From Leifsonia sp. ZF2019 (GTDB taxonomy: Bacteria; Actinomycetota; Actinomycetes; Actinomycetales; Microbacteriaceae), in contig NZ_CP065037.1 in the NCBI RefSeq assembly GCF_019924635.1, positions 1,364,001 to 1,428,000 of the forward strand: a stretch of DNA of 64,000 nucleotides, written 5' to 3'. The notes beneath the pieces are model-generated. The model did no database searches. It was not told where the DNA came from and saw nothing but the letters and a program-made list of their open reading frames with translations. The number at the start of each line of letters is the position of its first letter. Within the stretch, counting starts at the first letter, position 1. This document shows, piece by piece, positions 6,805 to 15,759 of the stretch. A program made the translations under genes and the position numbers.

Positions 6805-8319
6805 ATGTCGTCCGCACTCGCGCTCCTGGGCGCCTCCAAATCGTTCGGAGGCGCCCAGGTGCTGCACGATGTCGAGCTGCGCCTCGAGGCGGGCAGCGTC
6901 CACGCGCTGGTGGGGGAGAACGGTGCGGGCAAGTCGACCGCCCTGAAGATCCTGGCCGGCCTCGAACGGCCGACGGCAGGCACGGTCGCCGTCGGCGGAC
7001 AGCCGGTAGCCTTCACCGTCCGCCAGGACGCGATCGACCGCGGCATCGGCCTGGTCGCGCAGCAGCTCAGCCTCATCCCGGAGCTGACCCTGGCCGAGAA
7101 CCTCATTCTTGGCCAGCCGGAACGCATCGCCCGCCGCGGTCGCGCGGCCCGGCTGCTGCGGGAGGCGGCGGAACAGGCTGGCCTGGCCGTCCGCCCCGAC
7201 GTGCGCGTACGCGTGCTCGGCCTTGCGCAGCGTCAGCTCGGTGAGCTGGCCATCGCGCTGGCACAGGGGGCGCGCATCCTGCTGCTCGACGAGCCGACCT
7301 CCGCTCTCGGGCCGTTCGAGACCGCCGCCCTGTTCGGTCGGGTGCGCGCGCTGGCCGCGAGCGGGCACTCCGTCCTGCTCATCACGCACCGGCTGGACGA
7401 GGTCCGGCAGGTCGCCGACGACGTGACGGTCCTCTCGCACGGCCGGGTGACCCTCGCAGCGCGTGTCACCGAGGTCACCGACGACGAACTGGTGCGGGCG
7501 ATGGTCGGGTCGGTCCCCGCCGTCCCGCGGCGCGTCCACGAGCTGGGAGGGGAGACCCGGCTGCGGCTGGAGGGAGTCTCGGCCCAGGGCGCGGGCGCCC
7601 GGATCGACGGCATCGACCTGGATGTCCGCGGTGGTGAGATCGTGGGCGTGCTGGGTGTCGCCGGCAACGGCCAGACCGCCCTCGCGGAAGCGGCTGCCGG
7701 CGTCCTGGCCCTGGCCTCCGGCACGGTCGTCGTCGATGGCGCGTCGGTCGGCGGCCGTCCGGAGAAGGCCGCGGAGGCCGGGCTGGCCTATGTCCCGGAG
7801 GCACGCGAGCAGGCCGTGCTGCCGGATGCGCCGCTCACCCGGTCGGCCGTCCTGCGCACCCTGGGCAACGGCCGCCGGTTCCTCCGCCGCGGGTTGATCG
7901 ACTGGAAGGCGGCGCGGTCGTTCACCTCGGCGCTGCTCGAGCGCCACGATGTGCGGCCCGCCGATCCGGAACTGCCCGCCCGCGCGCTGTCGGGCGGCAA
8001 CCAGCAGAAGCTCCTGGTCGGTCGCGAACTCGACGGCGGCCCGGCCGTAGCCGTGCTGCACGGCCCGACCCAAGGGCTCGACCTGCACGCGGGCGCGGTC
8101 ATCCGCGGCGAGATCCGCTCGGCGGCCGTGGCGGGCGCCGCCGTCCTGCTGGTCAGCGCGGACACGGACGAGATCCGCGAGCTGGCCGACACCATCCTGA
8201 TCCTCTCGAAGGGACGCATCGTGGACCGGTTCGAGGCCGCCGAGTTCGACAGCACCCGCGTCGGCCGTGCGATGGCCGGACTCACCGGCCCTGCCGCGGA
8301 CGGAGTGCACGATGAGTGA
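6805..8319 (+). CDS. ABC transporter ATP-binding protein, two fused NBDs
   Basis: A 504-residue ATPase with tandem nucleotide-binding domains. Domain 1 has a good Walker A (GENGAGKS) and Walker B (ILLLDEPTSA). Domain 2 has the signature LSGGNQQK, but its Walker A is degenerate (GVAGNGQTA) and its Walker B reads VAVLHGPT, with no catalytic Glu. One active and one degenerate site is normal for the sugar/nucleoside (RbsA/BMP) class. The gene overlaps the first permease by 8 bp. Confidence 0.9.
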   Translation: MSSALALLGASKSFGGAQVLHDVELRLEAGSVHALVGENGAGKSTALKILAGLERPTAGTVAVGGQPVAFTVRQDAIDRGIGLVAQQLSLIPELTLAENLILGQPERIARRGRAARLLREAAEQAGLAVRPDVRVRVLGLAQRQLGELAIALAQGARILLLDEPTSALGPFETAALFGRVRALAASGHSVLLITHRLDEVRQVADDVTVLSHGRVTLAARVTEVTDDELVRAMVGSVPAVPRRVHELGGETRLRLEGVSAQGAGARIDGIDLDVRGGEIVGVLGVAGNGQTALAEAAAGVLALASGTVVVDGASVGGRPEKAAEAGLAYVPEAREQAVLPDAPLTRSAVLRTLGNGRRFLRRGLIDWKAARSFTSALLERHDVRPADPELPARALSGGNQQKLLVGRELDGGPAVAVLHGPTQGLDLHAGAVIRGEIRSAAVAGAAVLLVSADTDEIRELADTILILSKGRIVDRFEAAEFDSTRVGRAMAGLTGPAADGVHDE

Positions 8320-9397
8320 CATGCTGGCGTTCGCGCGCCGTCGTCGCGGCTACCTGATCGCGCTCCTGTACGTGGTCGCGGGGTTCGCGGTCGTGCTCGC
8401 CCTGGTCGCGTCCACCGGCGGGGATCTGGGCGTGGCCTTGAACGGCTGGTTCACGGGTGCGTTCGGCGACGGTTACAACCTCACCCAGACCCTCGCCGAC
8501 GCGACCCCGCTCGCCCTCGTCGCGATCGGAGTCTCGGTCGCCCTTCGTGCCGACGTGATCACGATCGGCGCCGAGGGTCAGGCGATCGTCGGCGCCGTCT
8601 TCTCGACCGCGCTGGCCCTCCTGCTCGGACCGTCGGCCAGTCCTGTCGTCGCGCTTCCGCTCGGCGCGCTCGCGGGCGTGGTCGGGGGTGTGCTGTGGGC
8701 GCTCCCCGCCGCCGTCGCGAAACTGCGCTGGGGCGTCACCGAGATCCTGTTCACCCTGCTGGCCAACTACCTCGCCGTCTCGCTCCTGACGTATCTGTTG
8801 CGGACGGTCCTGCGCGACCCGGCGACCAACGCCAGCCCGCAGAGCCCGCCCCTCCCCGTCCCGTCGCAGTTGCCGATGCTGCCGGTCGCCGGCCGCATCC
8901 ACGTCGGCATCGTGCTCGTCGCGGTGCTGCTGGTCGCGCTGTGGTGGTGGTCGCGGACACGCCAGGCCTTCGTTCTCGACGTCTACGGCTCCCGACCGCT
9001 CCTGGCCGCCCGTCTCGGGCTCACGCCCCGACGAGCCGTGTTCACCGCCATGATCGTCTCCGGCGCCACGGCGGGCCTGGCCGGCTGGATGCAGGTGGCG
9101 GGAGTGACCCAGCGTCTCGAGCCCGACGTCTCCAGCGGCATCGGGTTCGCCGGCCTGGCGGTGGCCGTCCTCGGCCGGGGCAATCCGATCGGCATCGCGC
9201 TGGCGGCCGTGGTCTACGCCTCGCTCGGGACGGGGGCGGCCGGCGTGCAGATCGTCACCGGCACCGTCCCCACCGCCATCGGCACCGTGACCCAGGGCAT
9301 CCTGCTGCTCACCGCGGCGCTGGCCCTCGCTGCCGTCACGATCACCGGGCGGGAGCGCGCCGACTCCGTCGCCGCCAAGGCGGAGGTCGCCGCATGA
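8312..9397 (+). CDS. ABC transporter permease (nucleoside type), first
   Basis: A 361-residue membrane protein of the BPD_transp_2 family with about nine hydrophobic helices. The conserved block TIGAEGQAIVGAV lies in the first third, and the coupling region contains GLTPRRAVFTAMIVSGA. The ATG at 8312 lies inside the ATPase stop region, giving translational coupling. It forms a heterodimer with the next permease. Confidence 0.9.
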   Translation: MSDMLAFARRRRGYLIALLYVVAGFAVVLALVASTGGDLGVALNGWFTGAFGDGYNLTQTLADATPLALVAIGVSVALRADVITIGAEGQAIVGAVFSTALALLLGPSASPVVALPLGALAGVVGGVLWALPAAVAKLRWGVTEILFTLLANYLAVSLLTYLLRTVLRDPATNASPQSPPLPVPSQLPMLPVAGRIHVGIVLVAVLLVALWWWSRTRQAFVLDVYGSRPLLAARLGLTPRRAVFTAMIVSGATAGLAGWMQVAGVTQRLEPDVSSGIGFAGLAVAVLGRGNPIGIALAAVVYASLGTGAAGVQIVTGTVPTAIGTVTQGILLLTAALALAAVTITGRERADSVAAKAEVAA

Positions 9398-10353
9398 GCC
9401 CGGTCGACTTCTGGACCGTCGTCCTTTCGGGCGCCCTCGCACTGTGCGCGCCGATCGTCATCGCAGGACTCGGCGAGATCTTCCTCGAACGCACCGGCGG
9501 TTTCAATGTCGGAATCGAGGGGATGATGCTGCTCGGCGCCGTCTTCGGCGTCCTCGGCTCCCACCTGGGAGGCGTGTGGACGGGGGTGCTCGCGGGCATC
9601 CTGGCCGGTCTCGTCCTCGGGCTGCTCATGGGAGTCGCCTCCGCGCTGGCCAAGGCGGACATCATCATCGTCGGTATCGCGATCGGTCTGCTCGGCACCG
9701 GACTCAGCGTCTTTCTCTACCAGGCGCTCAACCCGGCCGGTCACACCAACCAGACGGTGCAGACGCAGCCGCCGTTGCACCTGCCGCTCATCGAGTCCAT
9801 CCCCGTGATCGGTCCGGGCCTGGCCGGAGCGGGCGTCTTCTTCTACTTGTCGCTCGTGCTCGTGGTGCTGTCCTGGCTGGTCCTCGACCACACCCGCTTC
9901 GGCCTGCGCCTCCGCGCGGTCGGCGACGACGAGGCCGTCGCGCGAACCCGCGGCATCGCCCCCGTCCGCTTCCGCGTGGTCGCCGCGATCATCGCCGGAG
10001 GATTCGCCGGGCTTGCGGGAGCGACCGTTCCCCTCGCCGAGATCGGCACCTTCTCGCCGGGCATGACCGGAGGCACGGGCTTCATCGCCCTCGCCGTGGT
10101 CATCATCGGCCGGCGGACGCCGGCCGGCCTGATCGTGGGCGCGCTGCTCTTCTCGTTCTTCAACAGCCTGGCGCTGCTGGCGCAGACCCAGAGCCTCGGT
10201 CTGCCCGTCGAACTCTTCCAGGCCCTGCCGTACCTCGCGACGCTCTTCGTGCTCTGCGTGGTCTCCCGCCGAATCTGGCGGCGGTCGCGCGCATCGCGCT
10301 CCGTCGCGTCCCCTCTGCCCTCCCCTGCACCCGAACCCGAAGGAGTCCGATGA
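9394..10353 (+). CDS. ABC transporter permease (nucleoside type), second
   Basis: A 319-residue permease of the BPD_transp_2 family. FLERTGGFNVGIEGMMLLGA is the family hallmark near residue 30. The late cytoplasmic segment has RAVGDDEAVARTRGI, the coupling-helix region. It overlaps the first permease by 4 bp (ATGA) and the next gene by 4 bp, so import and the following flavoenzyme are translated as one operon. Confidence 0.9.
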   Translation: MSPVDFWTVVLSGALALCAPIVIAGLGEIFLERTGGFNVGIEGMMLLGAVFGVLGSHLGGVWTGVLAGILAGLVLGLLMGVASALAKADIIIVGIAIGLLGTGLSVFLYQALNPAGHTNQTVQTQPPLHLPLIESIPVIGPGLAGAGVFFYLSLVLVVLSWLVLDHTRFGLRLRAVGDDEAVARTRGIAPVRFRVVAAIIAGGFAGLAGATVPLAEIGTFSPGMTGGTGFIALAVVIIGRRTPAGLIVGALLFSFFNSLALLAQTQSLGLPVELFQALPYLATLFVLCVVSRRIWRRSRASRSVASPLPSPAPEPEGVR

Positions 10354-11495
10354 CCGCCCCCACCAGCCTGCACGACCTTCCGCCCCGGGAGAGGGAGCTG
10401 CTCGACGCGGTCGCCGAGCTAGCCACCGGTTTCGAGGCGGAGGCGGCCGGGTACGACGACCGCGCCGAGATCGCGGTCGCCAACCTGACCGCACTGCACC
10501 ACGCCGGGCTCGACGCCGCCGTGCTGCCGGAGCACCTCGGAGGAACGGGCCTCAGCTACCAGGCCTTCGGCGAGGCGGTCCGCCTGCTCGCCGCCGCCGA
10601 TCCGTCGACTGCCACCATCGTGACCATGCACACCGGCGCAGCGGTCGGGCTCGCCGAGCTGACCCGCGAGCGCCAGGGGAGCTTCTTCGCCGACGAGCTG
10701 CTGGGCGGGAAGCGCTTCGCCAACGCGCTCTCGGAGCCCACCAGCGGCAACCGATTCCTGAACCCCCAACAGGAGGCGCGCCCGGCCGACGGCGGCTGGC
10801 TGCTCGCGGGGACCAAGCGGTTCGTCTCGGGCAGCGAGATCGCCGACTACCTGCTCGTCAACGCGCTCGTCGACGGCGTCCCCACCTTCTTCGCCGTCAT
10901 TCCCGACGAGACCGTGACGATCATCCCGATCTGGGACACGCTCGGCCTGCGCGCGACGCGCAGCCAGCTGCTGTCCTTCGACGACACGCTGCTGCGGGAG
11001 GAATTCCGCGGCCGCTCGCCGCAGCCCGGCGACTTCGCGGCCGTCCCGGCGGGCCTGCCGGCGATCTCGCTGGGCATCGCCGACGCCGCCCTGGGGGCGC
11101 TCGTCGACCACGCGCGCAACCGCGCCATCCTGGGCAAGCCGCTGTCCCATCAGCAGTGGATCCAGCACGAGGTCGCCGACGCGCAGTCGAGACTCGAGGC
11201 GGTGCACGCCTTCTTCCAGCGCACGCTCGCCGAAGCGGACGCCGGCCGGCCGGAGTTCTTCTCCAACCTGTCGCGCGCCAAGTACCTCGCCAACAAGGTC
11301 GCGGTCGAGGTCGCCCAGCTCGGGGTCCGCGTGGGCGGGGCATCGGGATATTTGAAGCAGTCGCCGATCCAGCGACACCTCCGCAACGCGCAGGCCGGCC
11401 AGCTGATGGCCTACTCCACCGAGGTGCTCGCCACCGAGATCGGCAAAGAGGTCCTCGGCGTGGTCGAGACCGTCGAGAACGAGGAGGTGGCCTGA
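10350..11495 (+). CDS. Acyl-CoA dehydrogenase-like flavoenzyme
   Basis: A 381-residue protein with the acyl-CoA dehydrogenase fold: N-terminal helices, a middle beta domain with ALSEPTSGNRFLNPQ and GTKRFVSGSEIADYL, and C-terminal helices with RNRAILGKPLSHQQWIQ. Relatives next to LLM oxygenases and flavin reductases (DszC, SfnB and similar) are FMNH2-dependent monooxygenases rather than dehydrogenases. I favour that role because the neighbour is NtaA-like and a flavin reductase lies upstream, but the sequence alone does not decide it. The ATGA overlap couples it to the permease. Confidence 0.8.
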   Translation: MTAPTSLHDLPPRERELLDAVAELATGFEAEAAGYDDRAEIAVANLTALHHAGLDAAVLPEHLGGTGLSYQAFGEAVRLLAAADPSTATIVTMHTGAAVGLAELTRERQGSFFADELLGGKRFANALSEPTSGNRFLNPQQEARPADGGWLLAGTKRFVSGSEIADYLLVNALVDGVPTFFAVIPDETVTIIPIWDTLGLRATRSQLLSFDDTLLREEFRGRSPQPGDFAAVPAGLPAISLGIADAALGALVDHARNRAILGKPLSHQQWIQHEVADAQSRLEAVHAFFQRTLAEADAGRPEFFSNLSRAKYLANKVAVEVAQLGVRVGGASGYLKQSPIQRHLRNAQAGQLMAYSTEVLATEIGKEVLGVVETVENEEVA

Positions 11496-11497
11496 GC

Positions 11498-12874
11498 ATG
11501 GCCGACCGGCAGCGCATGATCTTCAACGCCTTCAACATCTTCTCCGTCTCGCACCACGACCAGGGGATGTGGGCGTGGCCGGGAAGCGAACAGCTGCGGT
11601 ACAACGACGTCCACTACTGGGCTGATGTCGCCAAGCTGCTGGAACGCGGTCGCTTCGACACCCTGTTCTTCGCCGACGTGCTGGCGCCGTACGAGACCTT
11701 CGAGGGCTCGCGGGAGCGGGCGGTGTACAGCGGGATGCAGTTCCCCATCAACGACCCGGGCGAGCTCATCCCGGCGCTCGCGTACGCCACGGAGAACCTG
11801 GGTTTCGTGCTGACCCAGAACATCCTCCAGGAACCGCCGTACGCGTTCGCGCGCAAGATGTCGACGCTGGACCATCTCACCCGCGGCCGGATCGCGTGGA
11901 ACATTGTGACCACCTTCCTGCCCGGGGCGGGCCGCAACCTCGGCTTCGGCGGTCTGCCCGAGCACGAGGACCGGTACGCGCGGGCCGACGACTACATCGA
12001 CGTCGTGTACAAGCTCTGGGAGGCGTCGTGGGAGGACGACGCCGTCGTCCGCGACACGGCGCGCCAGCAGTATTCCGACCCCGCCAAGATCCACGAGATC
12101 AATCACGTGGGTCCGTTCTACGACGTGGTGGGGCCGCACCTGACCGAGCCGTCGCCGCAGCGCACGCCGTTCCTCATCCAGGCCGGGGTCTCGCCGCGCG
12201 GCCGCGACTTCGCCGGGCGCAACGCCGAGGGACTGTTCATCAACGCGCTCAGCCCGCAGGAGGCCGAGCCGGTGGTCCGGGATGTGCGCGCGGCGGCCGT
12301 GCGCCACGGTCGCCGTGCCGACGACGTGAAGCTGTTCGGCATCCTCGGCTTCGTCGTGGGCAGCACAGAGGAGGAGGCGCGGCGGCTGCACGAGGAGATC
12401 ACCGACTTCCAGAGCATCGACGCCAACCTCGCCAAGCAGAGCGTCTTCCTCGGCTACGACTTCAGCCAGCTCGATCCGAAGGAGCCCATCGGCGAGATCG
12501 CGAAGCGGCCGGAAGGCCAGGAGGGCATTGTCGGCAAGCTGATCGCGATGTCACCGAACCCCCGGTACACGATCGGCGAGCTGGTCCGCTGGTTCGGCAA
12601 CCTCCGGGTCGTGGGCACGCCGGAGCAGATCGCCGACCACGTCGAGGCCTGGAACGACGCCGGCGTCGACGGCATGAACGTGCAGTACGTGGTCTCGCCC
12701 GGTTCGTTCGAGGACTTCGTCGACCATGTGACTCCCGTGCTGCAGAAGCGCGGGCTGATGCAGTCGGAGTACCGCGAGGGCACCCTGCGCGAGAAGGTGT
12801 TCGGCAAGGGGCCTTTCCTCCCTGACGAGCACCGGGCCCGCGGGTTCCGTCGCGCCGCCTTCGGCGATGGGTAA
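11498..12874 (+). CDS. NtaA/DszA-type LLM flavin monooxygenase
   Basis: A 458-residue luciferase-like monooxygenase of the NtaA/SnaA/DszA group: NAFNIFSVSHHDQGMW at the start, FDTLFFAD, then GRIAWNIVTT and the long insert with FGGLPEHEDRYARADDYI that marks the group. These enzymes use FMNH2 and O2 to oxidise N- or S-containing compounds or open rings. The start follows the upstream stop by 2 bp with GAGGAGG as ribosome binding site. It is the last gene of the operon; a dispersed repeat follows at 12993. Confidence 0.9.
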   Translation: MADRQRMIFNAFNIFSVSHHDQGMWAWPGSEQLRYNDVHYWADVAKLLERGRFDTLFFADVLAPYETFEGSRERAVYSGMQFPINDPGELIPALAYATENLGFVLTQNILQEPPYAFARKMSTLDHLTRGRIAWNIVTTFLPGAGRNLGFGGLPEHEDRYARADDYIDVVYKLWEASWEDDAVVRDTARQQYSDPAKIHEINHVGPFYDVVGPHLTEPSPQRTPFLIQAGVSPRGRDFAGRNAEGLFINALSPQEAEPVVRDVRAAAVRHGRRADDVKLFGILGFVVGSTEEEARRLHEEITDFQSIDANLAKQSVFLGYDFSQLDPKEPIGEIAKRPEGQEGIVGKLIAMSPNPRYTIGELVRWFGNLRVVGTPEQIADHVEAWNDAGVDGMNVQYVVSPGSFEDFVDHVTPVLQKRGLMQSEYREGTLREKVFGKGPFLPDEHRARGFRRAAFGDG

Positions 12875-12992
12875 GTCGTACGAATCGACGGTCGGGGCGG
12901 AGTGTCGCCCGCTTCGGCCGCCAGAATCTGCCGAGCTCGGTCGGCCGTCATAGCGGTCGATGAATTGTTTGAGAAGAGATAGACAAGGTCGA

Positions 12993-13046
12993 CGTCAAAC
13001 GCGCAGCGTGCAGGCGGCGTTCGGGGGAGCGGTGGGGTGCAGCCCG
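12993..13046 (+). repeat. 54-nt dispersed repeat, copy B
   Basis: Matches copy A (681-734) at 51 of 54 positions, in the gap between the LLM monooxygenase and the convergent PAP2 gene. The surrounding gap 12875-13110 shows no gene. Confidence 0.8.
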
Positions 13047-13110
13047 TGGCGACGTGCGTTGCAGCCGGAGCGCGAAGCGGCTCGGCGACGCTCGGGGACT
13101 CAGGGGCGAA

Positions 13111-13761
13111 TCAGTTGCGGGGGCAGACCCGCGTGCGCGCAATCGCGACCGTGAGGATGAGCAGTGTCGGCACAATGAGCCCCCAGATCGCGCCGGCCGC
13201 GACGTCATGAAGATAGTGCACTCCCTCGAGCAGGCGTCCGGCCGCAACTGCGAGCGCAAGTGCCCCTGCGGTGGTCGCCCACAGTAGCCGCCCGCCCACG
13301 ATGGCGATGGCACATGTCGCGGCGAATGCCAGCGTCGCATGGTTGGAAGGGAAGGAATAGTCCGCGGTGTCGCATGCCCCCGCGGAAGGCCATCGCGTGC
13401 ACGGTCGCTCCTGCGCGAACAGAGCCTTGCCCGCCTCACTGCCGAGGTACGCGAGCACCACTGCCGTGCCTCCCGCAATCACGAGGGCGCGGCGTTCCGG
13501 CGTCCGCCACCACGCGTGCAGCAGCACTGCCGCCGCGAATGCCGCGAGGGCGACGAGGAGTCCGTCCGCGAGGAACTCCACTCCGGGGACTGCGAAGCCG
13601 GCGGATGCGGCCGCCCGCGTGACGATGACGCTCAGACTTTGGCTCGGGAACGGAGCGACGAGCGCGATGACTGCGGCCAGCGCGACGACGACGAGCGGAG
13701 CGATAGCTCGCAAGGACGGGACGGGGCTGGCCGTCGGTGAAGAGGATTCGCTATATGTCAC
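13111..13761 (-). CDS. PAP2-family membrane phosphatase
   Basis: A 216-residue phosphatase with about six membrane helices. The PAP2 catalytic motifs are present: KALFAQERP (motif 1), SFPSNHAT (motif 2) and GRLLEGVHYLHDV (motif 3 with the catalytic His). It probably dephosphorylates undecaprenyl pyrophosphate or another lipid phosphate on the outer face. The GTG start lies seven bases after TAGCCT, the leaderless pattern seen in several genes here. Confidence 0.85.
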   Translation of the reverse strand: MTYSESSSPTASPVPSLRAIAPLVVVALAAVIALVAPFPSQSLSVIVTRAAASAGFAVPGVEFLADGLLVALAAFAAAVLLHAWWRTPERRALVIAGGTAVVLAYLGSEAGKALFAQERPCTRWPSAGACDTADYSFPSNHATLAFAATCAIAIVGGRLLWATTAGALALAVAAGRLLEGVHYLHDVAAGAIWGLIVPTLLILTVAIARTRVCPRN

Positions 13762-13892
13762 CTCTGCGAGGCTATTGGGCGCACGGTCGGGGTAAATCGG
13801 CGCAGCGGACGACGCGCGTCACTCGCTAGGAGGATCCTCCTGCACCCCGTCCTTGACTCGGCTCGGCGAGCGCGGCCGAAACAAGGAGACGC

Positions 13893-14033
13893 ATGTCTGT
13901 CGTGCCCGCTCACGTCGTCCTGGTGGATGAGGATGCGCTCGAAGAGCGTCTGCTGATCTCGCGGAGCGTGGCCCGGACCTTCTCTGGGAAAGCGTTCCGT
14001 CAACCGCGAGGTCGGGCAGGTCGGACTCCGTGA
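13893..14033 (+). CDS. Small ORF of 46 residues, function unknown
   Basis: An ATG with a strong ribosome binding site (AAGGAG, four bases upstream) opens a 46-codon frame beginning MSVVPAHVVLVDEDALEERL. I recognise no family. It lies in the 409-base gap 13762-14170, which otherwise holds a 14-bp palindrome (AGGAGGATCCTCCT, 13828-13841) and, on the minus strand near 13990-14120, a protein-like open frame (CPLDVQLTIRLGGRTF) without a clear start. The gap may contain gene debris. Confidence 0.3.
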   Translation: MSVVPAHVVLVDEDALEERLLISRSVARTFSGKAFRQPRGRAGRTP

Positions 14034-14170
14034 AGGTGCGCCCGCCGAGCCGGATGGTGAGCTGCACGTCGAGGGGGCACTGCGCTGCCTGCTGCACGGA
14101 GAGGGCGCCGCCGAGGGTGGTGCGCAGCCGCAGTTCACCTCCCGAACGGCGCCCAACTCCCCACGCCCCC

Positions 14171-14953
14171 TCAGCGGATCCCGGAGACGATGTAGTCGTC
14201 GAGGTACTGCCATGCGGTTCCGGCCTCGGTGAAGCCGGCGCAGCGGAGTGCCTCGATGTGGAAGCCGAGAGTGACCTTGGGCGGTGGGGTGTCCAGAGGG
14301 CCGCCCCAGGCGATTTCGCGCGCCCGCATCGCTTCCGCGTAGTCGGGGTCGGCGCCGAGGGCGGCCCACCATTGGTCCCAGGTTTCCGTGCCGGAGGAGA
14401 AGGCGGCCTTCTGCTGCAGTTCGTCGTCGCGCGAGGAGAGGGCGTGCAGCGTCGGCGCGGAGACCGCGTCGAATGCGAGGTGGTCGCCGTTGAGGAAGAC
14501 CCCCTGCGGGCGGAGCATTCCGGCGAGCTCGAAGTACACGCGAACGAGCGTCTCCGGTCGCAGCCAGTGCAGCGCGGTGGTGCTGACGATCGCGTCGAAA
14601 GGCTCGGCCAGAACGGGAGCCGCCGTCCAGCCGGGGTCGTCCAGATCCGTTTCGAGGATCTCCACGCGGTCGTCCCCGGCGTGCGCGTTGGCTGCGATCG
14701 CGAGGAGGGCGGGATCCTTGTCGGCCATCACCACTCTCGCGTGCGGGATCTCGTCGAGCAGGGCTCGTCCGAGCGAGCCGGGTCCGGACGCGAGATCCAG
14801 GATGCGTGGGCGGGTGGTGTCGCGGGAGAGATCGGAGACGATGCGGGCCATGGCGGCGAACCGGAGGTCGCGGTGGCGAATGTAGGCGGTCTGCTGCGCG
14901 TCCCAGCGTTTCAGGTAGTCGATCGCGGTCGTGGTGGTCGAGGTGAATGTCAT
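14171..14953 (-). CDS. SAM-dependent methyltransferase
   Basis: A 260-residue class I methyltransferase. Motif I is RILDLASGPGSLG near residues 50-62, followed by the acidic strand end VVMADKD, ILETDLDD, and motif IV with FDAIVSTTALHWL. The start at 14953 has AAGGAG about ten bases upstream, only 14 bases after the stop of the ATPase gene, so it belongs to the metal-uptake operon. A role in making or modifying the chelator is possible; the substrate cannot be read from the sequence. Confidence 0.85.
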   Translation of the reverse strand: MTFTSTTTTAIDYLKRWDAQQTAYIRHRDLRFAAMARIVSDLSRDTTRPRILDLASGPGSLGRALLDEIPHARVVMADKDPALLAIAANAHAGDDRVEILETDLDDPGWTAAPVLAEPFDAIVSTTALHWLRPETLVRVYFELAGMLRPQGVFLNGDHLAFDAVSAPTLHALSSRDDELQQKAAFSSGTETWDQWWAALGADPDYAEAMRAREIAWGGPLDTPPPKVTLGFHIEALRCAGFTEAGTAWQYLDDYIVSGIR

Positions 14954-14967
14954 GGTGAGGTTCTCCT

Positions 14968-15759
14968 TCATGAGAGCGATGGGTCGGAGGGGGCCGGGGC
15001 CTCCGGCAGGCGGAAGGTGAGGTGCGCCCGGTCCGCGGCGTCGGTGTGCACTGCGGACCGGACCCGGTAGACCGGGTCGAGCAGCGCAGGCACGAGCACG
15101 GTGCGCGGGGATCCCGAGGCGACGACCTCGCCCTCGGAGAGCAGCACCAGGCGGTCGCACGTGCGCGCGGCGAGCTCGAGGTCGTGCAGCACGATCACCA
15201 CGGTCGGAGCGATCCTGCGCAGCAGCGCCATCAGCTCGAGCTGGTGTCGGATGTCGAGGTGGTTGGTCGGCTCGTCGAGCAAGGCATGGGGTGCTCCGTG
15301 CACGATGGCGCGGGCGATCTGCACGCGCTGCCGCTCCCCTCCGGACAGCCTCGCGACCGGGTCATGGGCCTGGTCGTGGAGGCCGACGATGTCGAGGGCG
15401 CGCTCGATCCGGGGCTCGAAGGCGCGGCTTTGCGCGCGCCACGAGCCGTGGTGTGCGATCCCGCCCAGCGACACTTCGTCGCTGACCCGGAGGGCGGGAT
15501 CCGACTCCAGCAGCTGCCCGACGAACACCGTGCGCCGAGCGATCCAGCGCCGGGAGGCCGTCGCGATGTCGACACCGTCGATGAGGACGGAGCCGGCGTG
15601 GGGACGATGCGCGCCGATCAGGGACCGGAGCAACGTGGACTTGCCACTGCCGTTGGGGCCGACCACGCCGACCACCTCGCCGTCCTCCACCGTGAGATCG
15701 ATGTCGTGGAGCACGGATCTCCCCGCTCGGCGGACGGCGAGACCATGGGCCGTGATCAA
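14968..15759 (-). CDS. ABC ATPase of a metal-chelate importer (FecE/BtuD type)
   Basis: A 263-residue ATPase with Walker A GPNGSGKST, signature LSGGERQRV and Walker B HALLDEPTNHLDI. The layout is that of FecE/FhuC/BtuD subunits of siderophore, heme and cobalamin importers. Its ATG overlaps the stop of the binding-protein gene by 4 bp. Confidence 0.9.
   Translation of the reverse strand: MITAHGLAVRRAGRSVLHDIDLTVEDGEVVGVVGPNGSGKSTLLRSLIGAHRPHAGSVLIDGVDIATASRRWIARRTVFVGQLLESDPALRVSDEVSLGGIAHHGSWRAQSRAFEPRIERALDIVGLHDQAHDPVARLSGGERQRVQIARAIVHGAPHALLDEPTNHLDIRHQLELMALLRRIAPTVVIVLHDLELAARTCDRLVLLSEGEVVASGSPRTVLVPALLDPVYRVRSAVHTDAADRAHLTFRLPEAPAPSDPSLS

Noticed and set aside
13819..14097. 92-codon minus-strand frame as a gene
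   Set aside because: No ribosome binding site, and the protein-like part changes to low-complexity Arg-rich sequence; I keep it only as possible debris.
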